Shown in pieces: positions 1 to 5,130 of a stretch of DNA of 9,324 nucleotides. The stretch lies in contig CANQOJ010000086.1 of the NCBI GenBank assembly GCA_947625455.1, positions 1-9,324 on the forward strand. The letters run 5' to 3'. Source of the DNA: an uncultured Clostridia bacterium (lineage in GTDB: Bacteria; Bacillota; Clostridia; Oscillospirales; Ruminococcaceae). Made by a program: the position numbers and the translations under genes. The notes under the pieces were generated by a model. The model saw only the letters and a program-made list of their open reading frames with translations, was not told the origin of the DNA and ran no database searches. The first letter of the stretch is position 1. Every line of letters begins with the position of its first letter.

Positions 1-735
1 GTTGATAAGGCGAGGAGCGAATGTGATATTGTAGTAGTTTCGGACTTTGTAAACCCGACTCAATTCTCCCCTAACGAGGATTTGCAGAGCTACCCCCGCG
101 ATTTTGAGCATGACTGCAAACTGCTTGAAGAACACGGGTGCGACTTGGTTTTCTATCCGTCGGTTGAAGAAATGTACGAGCCAAATGCGGCAACTTATGT
201 TGAAATTCTTGACGAAATGCCCAAGCAGCTCTGCGGACAAACGCGCCCTATCCACTTCCGCGGGGTATGCACGGTGGTGTCGAAACTGTTCAACATTGTT
301 CAGCCCGACAAGGCGTTTTTCGGTCAGAAAGACGCGCAGCAGCTTGCGATTATCCGCAGAATGGTAAAAGAAATGTCCTACGGCATTGAAATAGTCGGCT
401 GTCCTATCGTGCGTGAAAGCGACGGTCTGGCAAAATCCTCGCGCAACACTTACCTTAACGCCCAAGAAAGGAAAGCGGCGCTTGTATTGTCAAAGGCGAT
501 ATTCAAAGGCGAGGAGCTTGTAAAAGCGGGAGTTACCGACAGCGAAAAAGTGCTGTCCGAAATGCGGACGATAATTTCAGCCGAGCCGCTCGCAAAAATC
601 GATTATGTTTCGGCAGTAGACGGCGTTTCAATGCTGCCCGTTAAAGAGATAACAGACGGCGTTCTGGTGGCAATGGCGGTGTATATAGGCAAAACAAGGC
701 TTATTGACAACTTTATCGCGGGAGGCATGAAATGA
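1..735 (+). CDS. panC: Pantothenate synthetase PanC (5'-truncated by window edge)
   Basis: PanC condenses pantoate with beta-alanine, using ATP, to give pantothenate in the cytosol. The frame is open from base 1 and ends with TGA at 733-735, leaving 244 residues of a protein that is usually about 280. The missing part includes the HxGH nucleotide-binding motif, which normally lies just before the visible start. Visible hallmarks in order are DFVNPTQF, the YPSVEEMYEP segment, HFRGVCTVVSKLFNIVQPD, FFGQKDAQQLAIIRRMV, and IVRESDGLAKSSRNTYL, which contains the KMSKS-like ATP loop. Family members usually read IFVNPTQFGPNED where this one reads DFVNPTQFSPNED, a mild variation. The true start lies upstream of the window; a TTG at 82 would fall inside the conserved core and is not a credible start. 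The last four bases overlap panD (ATGA), suggesting translational coupling. panB may lie upstream, but this cannot be seen. Confidence 0.96.
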   Translation, partial: VDKARSECDIVVVSDFVNPTQFSPNEDLQSYPRDFEHDCKLLEEHGCDLVFYPSVEEMYEPNAATYVEILDEMPKQLCGQTRPIHFRGVCTVVSKLFNIVQPDKAFFGQKDAQQLAIIRRMVKEMSYGIEIVGCPIVRESDGLAKSSRNTYLNAQERKAALVLSKAIFKGEELVKAGVTDSEKVLSEMRTIISAEPLAKIDYVSAVDGVSMLPVKEITDGVLVAMAVYIGKTRLIDNFIAGGMK

Positions 736-1121
736 CGCTCGAAATGCTTAAAGGCAAAATTCACCGCGCAACGGTAACGCAAGCCGAACTCAATTATGTA
801 GGCTCGATAACTATTGACAAAGAACTTATGAAAGCGGCGGGAATTTACGAATATGAAAAAGTTCAGGTCGTAAATGTCAACAACGGCGAGCGTTTTGAAA
901 CCTACGTTATTTCGGGCGAAAGCGGAATGATTTGCCTTAACGGTGCGGCGGCGCGGTGCGCAAGCGTCGGCGACAAGGTGATAATTATGGCGTATGCACA
1001 GCTTACGCCCGAAGAAGCCGAAAACCACAAACCGACAGTCGTTTTTGTTGACGAAAACAACAAGCCTACGCGTATTGCAAGTTATGAAAAACACGGATTG
1101 CTTGAAGATATGGAGCGGTGA
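732..1121 (+). CDS. panD: Aspartate 1-decarboxylase precursor PanD
   Basis: PanD decarboxylates L-aspartate to beta-alanine, the co-substrate of PanC, using a pyruvoyl group formed by self-cleavage. The 129-residue length is normal for the family (about 126). The cleavage site is clear: LNYVGSITID places Gly24-Ser25 at the scissile bond, so Ser25 becomes the pyruvoyl group. Other expected residues are Lys9, His11, Arg54, Thr57, Tyr58 and the NGAAAR segment at 70-75, all in register with the E. coli enzyme. The ATG at 732 has a GGGAGG ribosome binding site at 720-725, six bases upstream, inside the end of panC. The stop overlaps the region where coaBC begins. The gene appears intact. Confidence 0.97.
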   Translation: MTLEMLKGKIHRATVTQAELNYVGSITIDKELMKAAGIYEYEKVQVVNVNNGERFETYVISGESGMICLNGAAARCASVGDKVIIMAYAQLTPEEAENHKPTVVFVDENNKPTRIASYEKHGLLEDMER

Positions 1122-1123
1122 AA

Positions 1124-2323
1124 ATGGAACAAGACCTTAAAGGAAAACGCGTGCTTGTCGGCGTAAGCGGAGGGATTGCCGCGTACAAAACGGCTGATAC
1201 GGTAAGTATGCTTGTAAAGGCAGGCGCGGAGGTTGACGTTATAATGACGAAAAACGCGGCGGAATTTATAACTCCGCTGACGTTTGAGACGCTTACTAAG
1301 AAAAGGTGTGTTGTTGACACTTTCGCAAGGGATTTTCAGTATGACGTAGCGCATATCTCTCTCGCTAAATCTGCCGATATAATTCTTATCGCGCCTGCAA
1401 CGGCTGATGTCATAGCTAAAATGGCGCACGGGATTGCGGACGATATGCTTACGACAACGGTTTTAGCGGCAAAGTGCAAAAAGCTTGTCGCGCCGTCAAT
1501 GAACACCGCCATGCTCGAAAATCCGATAACTCAGAACAACATTGAACTGCTGAAAAAATACGGGTTTGAGATAATTGAACCCGACAGCGGACGGCTTGCC
1601 TGCGGGGATACGGGAAAAGGGAAACTGCCGGGTGCTGACGTTATGTTACAGCATATTCTGCGCAATATCGCGAGGGAGAAAACTCTTGAAAATGTAAAGG
1701 TCACGGTCACTGCGGGCGCAACGCAGGAGGCGCTTGATCCCGTGCGGTTTCTCACAAATCACAGCAGCGGGAAAATGGGTTACGCGATAGCTCACGAGGC
1801 AATGCTCCGCGGGGCTGACGTTACTTTAATAAGCGGCGCGGCGCAGGTTGAACCGCCGATGTTTGTAAAGCTGAAAAAGGTCGTTTCGGCGGAGGATATG
1901 CTGAATGCGGTTGAAGAAAGCCTTCCCGAAACGGATATTCTGATAAAGGCGGCGGCGGTAGCTGACTACCGTCCGAAAAATGTTTCGGACAACAAGCTGA
2001 AAAAGCATGATGACGATTTGATTTTACCGCTTGAACGCACGGAGGATATTTTAAAACGCGTGAGGGAAAAACGGCATGCGGGGTTATTCGTCTGCGGGTT
2101 TTCAATGGAAACGGAAAACCTTATCGCAAACTCGCAGGAAAAGCTTTTGAGAAAAGGGCTTGATATGATAGCCGCAAACAGCCTTAAAACAAAAGGCGCG
2201 GGGTTTGGCACTGACACAAACGTCATAACGATAATAACGCCCGACAGCATAAAAGAACTTCCGCTTATGTCCAAACAAAGCGCGGCGAGGGAACTTCTTG
2301 ACGAAATAGAGAAAAGGCGGTGA
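1124..2323 (+). CDS. coaBC: Bifunctional phosphopantothenoylcysteine decarboxylase / phosphopantothenate-cysteine ligase
   Basis: CoaBC joins cysteine to 4'-phosphopantothenate (CoaB, C-terminal) and decarboxylates the product with FMN (CoaC, N-terminal) to 4'-phosphopantetheine. I chose ATG 1124 because GGAG at 1112-1115 lies 8 bases upstream. The GTG at 1118, overlapping the panD stop, would have only 2 bases of spacing and would add two residues. In the 399-residue form, the CoaC half shows GVSGGIAAYK (13-22), catalytic His77 in HISL, the PSMN motif with Asn127, and the LACGDTGKGKLP loop with active-site Cys160. The CoaB half shows the DPVRFLTNHSSGKMG signature (205-219, Asn212), AVADYRP (Asp281) and NKLKK (Lys291). 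These sit two residues beyond the E. coli numbering throughout. One substitution is TQEALDPVR, where TREPxDPVR is commoner. The gene appears intact. Confidence 0.97.
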   Translation: MEQDLKGKRVLVGVSGGIAAYKTADTVSMLVKAGAEVDVIMTKNAAEFITPLTFETLTKKRCVVDTFARDFQYDVAHISLAKSADIILIAPATADVIAKMAHGIADDMLTTTVLAAKCKKLVAPSMNTAMLENPITQNNIELLKKYGFEIIEPDSGRLACGDTGKGKLPGADVMLQHILRNIAREKTLENVKVTVTAGATQEALDPVRFLTNHSSGKMGYAIAHEAMLRGADVTLISGAAQVEPPMFVKLKKVVSAEDMLNAVEESLPETDILIKAAAVADYRPKNVSDNKLKKHDDDLILPLERTEDILKRVREKRHAGLFVCGFSMETENLIANSQEKLLRKGLDMIAANSLKTKGAGFGTDTNVITIITPDSIKELPLMSKQSAARELLDEIEKRR

Positions 2324-2327
2324 TGTT

Positions 2328-3053
2328 ATGACGCTGACGCTTGACATAGGGAATACCACAATAGCGTTAGCAGGGCTTAACGGCGAAAATGTTGTGTTCA
2401 GTGCCAAGATACCCGCTGATGGGAATTTTCGTGAACCATTGAAGAAAACACTCAACGGTCAGCAAATAAATTCTGCGGTCATATCGTCAGTCATTCCGTC
2501 AATTACCGACAGCGTCCGCACTGCCGTTTATGAAATATGCAATATAACGCCAACGGTAATCAGCGCGGAGATGTACGGCGATATTTTAAGCTATGCAATA
2601 CCTAATCCCGAAAAATTAGGACTTGACAGAATTGCCGACAGCGCATGGGCTGCCGTTAATTTACCGCTGCCTGCTGTGACAATCGACATAGGCACCGCCA
2701 TGACGTTTAACGTTATCGGCAAAGGGCGGGTATTTCTCGGTGGGATAATTGCAGCGGGGATACAGACTTCGCTTAATGCACTATGTGAACACACGGCGCA
2801 ATTGCCGCAAACCGCGCTTGAAATCCCCGAAAACGTTATCGGCAAAAACACCCGCGAATGTATGCTTTCGGGCGCAGTTTTCGGCGCGGTTTCAATGATA
2901 GAGGGAATAACGCGGCGCATTGAAAATGAACTCGGAGAAAAAACAACGCCCGTTTTTACGGGCGGGGGCGCGGAATTTGTAAAGCCGTTTCTTGCTGACA
3001 GCTTTATTTATGAACCGTATCTTACGGCAAAGGGAATTGCAATAAAAAAATAA
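2328..3053 (+). CDS. coaX: Type III pantothenate kinase CoaX
   Basis: CoaX phosphorylates pantothenate to 4'-phosphopantothenate, the first committed step of CoA synthesis. Unlike type I CoaA, type III enzymes are generally insensitive to CoA feedback, so flux through this operon may be less restrained (family knowledge, not visible in the sequence). The 241-residue protein is slightly shorter than the usual 255 or so. It has the ASKHA-fold motifs: DIGNTT at 6-11, KLGLDRIAD with the catalytic Asp100, DIGTAMTFNVI from Asp120, the LGGIIAAGI stretch at 137-145, IGKNTRECMLSGAVFG near 171-186, and TGGGAEFV at 211-218. The ATG at 2328 follows the coaBC stop by 4 bases and has a GGCGG-type ribosome binding site at 2316-2320. 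The stop is followed directly by a terminator hairpin. Confidence 0.96.
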   Translation: MTLTLDIGNTTIALAGLNGENVVFSAKIPADGNFREPLKKTLNGQQINSAVISSVIPSITDSVRTAVYEICNITPTVISAEMYGDILSYAIPNPEKLGLDRIADSAWAAVNLPLPAVTIDIGTAMTFNVIGKGRVFLGGIIAAGIQTSLNALCEHTAQLPQTALEIPENVIGKNTRECMLSGAVFGAVSMIEGITRRIENELGEKTTPVFTGGGAEFVKPFLADSFIYEPYLTAKGIAIKK

Positions 3054-3080
3054 AAGGGGGATAAAAAATCCCCTGTCAAT
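3043..3080. terminator. Bidirectional intrinsic terminator between convergent genes
   Basis: GGGGAT at 3057-3062 pairs perfectly with ATCCCC at 3068-3073 across a 5-A loop. On the minus strand the hairpin is followed by a run of mostly T (complement of 3043-3056), which makes a good terminator for the genes from the right. On the plus strand the tail is weaker (TGTCAATTATTT) but probably stops the coaX transcript. It lies in the 38-bp gap between the coaX stop (3053) and the minus-strand stop (3092-3094). Confidence 0.75.
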
Positions 3081-3091
3081 TATTTCGGAGT

Positions 3092-4063
3092 TCAGTCCTT
3101 AGATACATTCGTATCAGAGGGCTTATCTTCCTCTTCGGTTTTCCCTAAAATTCTATTTCCGCGTTTTTCTATCCGATCGACAATTTCATTAACGCCATCT
3201 TTTAATGTATCCAAATCATTCGGCAGTGAGTCTTTCCAACTGTGTCCTTCCCAAAACGGTTTTACTTCTCTATCGCCGTCAATATAATCTTCAAGATAAT
3301 TTTCCTTAATGAAGTTTTCCCAGCCGTATTCTCCCTTGCCGAAATAATCCAGCCATGCCTTGCAGGTTATTATATTTCCGCTGTTGTGAAGAAGCCCGCC
3401 GAGTATCTTTGCTATACTGATTTCACTTCCGTCACATTCGGTATAGTACTCTCTGATTTTCATCAGCGTCAGATCCCAAAAATCATGCATTGCGCTTGTA
3501 CCCGACCTTGCGGCGTTAAAATAACAAGGCACGGGGCAATAGTTTCCTATAGTATGATACATTTCAAGGAGACGAGTGATATCGGTATCTTTAAAAAGTT
3601 TTTCAATGATATCCTTTCCACCCTCTTTTTCATTATATACTACATTAAAAACTTTATAGCTGTACTCTTGATTTTTTCCCCATTTGCCGTACAACTCCTT
3701 GATTTTCTTTTCTTCTGTTTTTTCGTCATACAATTTCATTGCGCGGTTTATAATTACTTGCACGGAAGTCATTGTATCGGAACATATTTTTTCATTGCTG
3801 TTTTCTTTCATTTTTTCATTCATAAACCACTGAGATTTAACGGAGTTCCATTTTTCTTTGTATACATTCTGCAATTTTTCAGATGCTGAATCCGGATCGT
3901 ATTTTCCTTTTGCATTTTTGTAAAAAATAAGCTTTTCAATCACGGAATTCTCTTCCAATTTTTCCTTATTTTTCTTATCTTTGTATTTGTATTTTTTATA
4001 ATATTTACTTCCTTTCAAACAATCCTCAACAAAATCATAATAGATATCCAAATCCATATCCAT
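3092..4063 (-). CDS. Hypothetical protein, 323 aa, lysine-rich N-terminus
   Basis: I do not recognise a characterised family. The ATG at 4063 has a full AGGAGG site (4071-4076) 7 bases upstream, which fixes the start. The N-terminal 40 residues are charged and lysine-rich (YYKKYKYKDKKNKEK), and the middle is helical and also charged. The most family-like part is residues 168-207: EMYHTIGNYCPVPC, then ARSGTS, then HDFWDLTLMKIREYY. A second aromatic patch at about 237-260 (WLDYFGKGEYGW, then NYLEDY) follows. The C-terminus is acidic and probably disordered. No signal peptide or membrane segment is visible, so it is probably cytosolic. It starts 2 bases after the stop of the 308-residue gene, with its ribosome binding site inside that gene's end, so the two are very likely co-transcribed. 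By eye it is clearly more AT-rich than the CoA operon and its partner, which may indicate separate acquisition. Confidence 0.85.
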   Translation of the reverse strand: MDMDLDIYYDFVEDCLKGSKYYKKYKYKDKKNKEKLEENSVIEKLIFYKNAKGKYDPDSASEKLQNVYKEKWNSVKSQWFMNEKMKENSNEKICSDTMTSVQVIINRAMKLYDEKTEEKKIKELYGKWGKNQEYSYKVFNVVYNEKEGGKDIIEKLFKDTDITRLLEMYHTIGNYCPVPCYFNAARSGTSAMHDFWDLTLMKIREYYTECDGSEISIAKILGGLLHNSGNIITCKAWLDYFGKGEYGWENFIKENYLEDYIDGDREVKPFWEGHSWKDSLPNDLDTLKDGVNEIVDRIEKRGNRILGKTEEEDKPSDTNVSKD

Positions 4064-4065
4064 AT

Positions 4066-4992
4066 TTAATCCTCCTCAAAATCCAAATCCTGTTTAAAAA
4101 TGTTCTTTACAGCGGTGATAACTTCCCGCTGATACTGTTCATCTTCCGTTTCGCCGTTTTTCTGTCTTAACTTCGACATTTCCTCCTTGTACTTTGCTTC
4201 AGCGCGGATTTCCTCGGCTGTCGGGATAAACCGAAAATGCACAAAACCGTTGCTTTCGGCAATCCTCTTAAACTCCTCCGGCGCTACACGGCGAATGTCA
4301 AACACGCAGTCGTAAAACTTGAGTTTCGGATTTGCTTCAAGCCACCTGTCGCAAACGTTCGGCATATCGCACGACGTCACCATATCCTGCATTTCATAAA
4401 GTATACGGTATAATGCGACTGCGGTGTCGGGATTTACGTCTTTTCCGATTAAACCCCATATGCCGTCAATCAGTTCAACATAGTACAAATCCGTATACTG
4501 ACAGCCGTCACGATTATGAAAGTAACTGCTTTTCGCCATTTGACTGCAAATGGCAATAACATCACGGTACACAGCTCTCACAACGTCGTCTGCGTATTCT
4601 CTTATATGCGTCACGGTGCTAACAAGTGCACTCATAGCCAGATTCGCTTCATCATTAGTGTCATATATAAAAGCATTTTCGTCGCCTTTCACTGCCTTGC
4701 CGATAGCTTTAATAAAACTCTCAATAGTTCCGCACTCTCTGAAGCCGTCGAACAAGTTTCTCTGCGTTTCCTCGCCCGCTGTTCTGATAAGGTTGTAGAA
4801 CTTGATAAGCTTTGCTTTTTGAACGACCGCCTTTGCAAGCATGTCATCTTCCTTTAACTCGCACTCCGTAAGCGCCCTGCAGATTTCAAGGCTGTCCGCT
4901 TCGTACAAATGGTCTGACTCGCCCAGAAAGCGGATTTTCCGACGTTTGATTAACTCCGGGTTATTCGCCAACTCTTTACATGTACCGTTCAT
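4066..4992 (-). CDS. Hypothetical protein, 308 aa, helical with charged C-terminal coiled-coil-like tail
   Basis: I do not recognise this protein. The ATG at 4992 has AAAGGA at 5000-5005, 7 bases upstream. It lacks a signal peptide and membrane helices and looks mostly alpha-helical. Nine cysteines are scattered (5, 38, 44, 87, 149, 164, 208, 214, 229) without a CxxC zinc pattern. The middle (about 115-205) contains regular helix-like stretches such as ANLAMSALVSTVTHI and ELIDGIWGLIG. Residues 225-255 may contain short strands (KFYDCVFDIRRV, then FVHFRFIP). The last 50 residues are strongly charged and could form a coiled coil. Its stop is 2 bases from the start of the 323-residue gene, so it is the first gene of a two-gene unit. 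It follows the LRR gene on the same strand after a 138-bp gap. Base composition is closer to the CoA operon than that of its partner. Confidence 0.85.
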   Translation of the reverse strand: MNGTCKELANNPELIKRRKIRFLGESDHLYEADSLEICRALTECELKEDDMLAKAVVQKAKLIKFYNLIRTAGEETQRNLFDGFRECGTIESFIKAIGKAVKGDENAFIYDTNDEANLAMSALVSTVTHIREYADDVVRAVYRDVIAICSQMAKSSYFHNRDGCQYTDLYYVELIDGIWGLIGKDVNPDTAVALYRILYEMQDMVTSCDMPNVCDRWLEANPKLKFYDCVFDIRRVAPEEFKRIAESNGFVHFRFIPTAEEIRAEAKYKEEMSKLRQKNGETEDEQYQREVITAVKNIFKQDLDFEED

Positions 4993-5023
4993 TATAATGT
5001 CCTTTCTCCAAAAGCAGTCTGAA

Positions 5024-5044
5024 GTTGTTCAGCAACAGAACAAC
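5024..5044. other. Perfect 7-bp inverted repeat
   Basis: GTTGTTC (5024-5030) and GAACAAC (5038-5044) are separated by AGCAACA. It lies 32 bp upstream of the 308-residue gene's start codon, so on the minus strand it would be in the 5' untranslated leader if the promoter at 5052-5078 is used. It could be an operator or an RNA hairpin. No T run follows on the minus strand, so it is not a standard intrinsic terminator. Confidence 0.45.
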
Positions 5045-5051
5045 TCCTGCT

Positions 5052-5078
5052 GTTATATCAATTGCATCAGCACGTCAA
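5052..5078 (-). promoter_or_regulatory. Possible promoter of the two-gene hypothetical unit
   Basis: On the minus strand, TTGACG (5078-5073) and TATAAC (5057-5052) each match the sigma-A consensus at five of six positions. The spacer is 15 bases, shorter than the ideal 17, which lowers confidence. It is positioned to transcribe the 308- and 323-residue genes separately from the LRR gene. The -35 box falls inside the left arm of the dyad at 5066-5100. Confidence 0.35.
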
Positions 5079-5100
5079 CCGAACCATATTGACTGCTGAT
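5066..5100. other. 12-bp dyad overlapping the possible promoter
   Basis: ATCAGCA, one bulged C, then GTCAA (5066-5078) pairs with TTGACTGCTGAT (5089-5100) across a 10-base loop. It lies 31 bp past the LRR stop on the minus strand. It may fold in RNA as the 3' end of the LRR transcript, although no T tract follows, or act as a repressor site over the -35 box at 5073-5078. The dyad is seen; the role is inferred. Confidence 0.5.
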
Positions 5101-5130
5101 TATTTGATTGTCAATGAACTTTCATAACCT

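Noticed and set aside
82..735. Full-length PanC starting at TTG 82
   Set aside because: Bases 1-81 in the same frame encode conserved PanC sequence, including FVNPTQF, so the gene simply begins before the window.
3242..3889. A 215-codon plus-strand open frame rich in Phe and Ile
   Set aside because: It is antisense to the 323-residue gene. The hydrophobic composition is what the complement of a lysine- and glutamate-rich AT-rich gene gives, and there is no good start signal.
4986..4997. TATAAT-like sequence just at the 308-residue gene start as a -10 box
   Set aside because: It overlaps the start codon and lies downstream of the ribosome binding site, so transcription from it would miss the translation signals.
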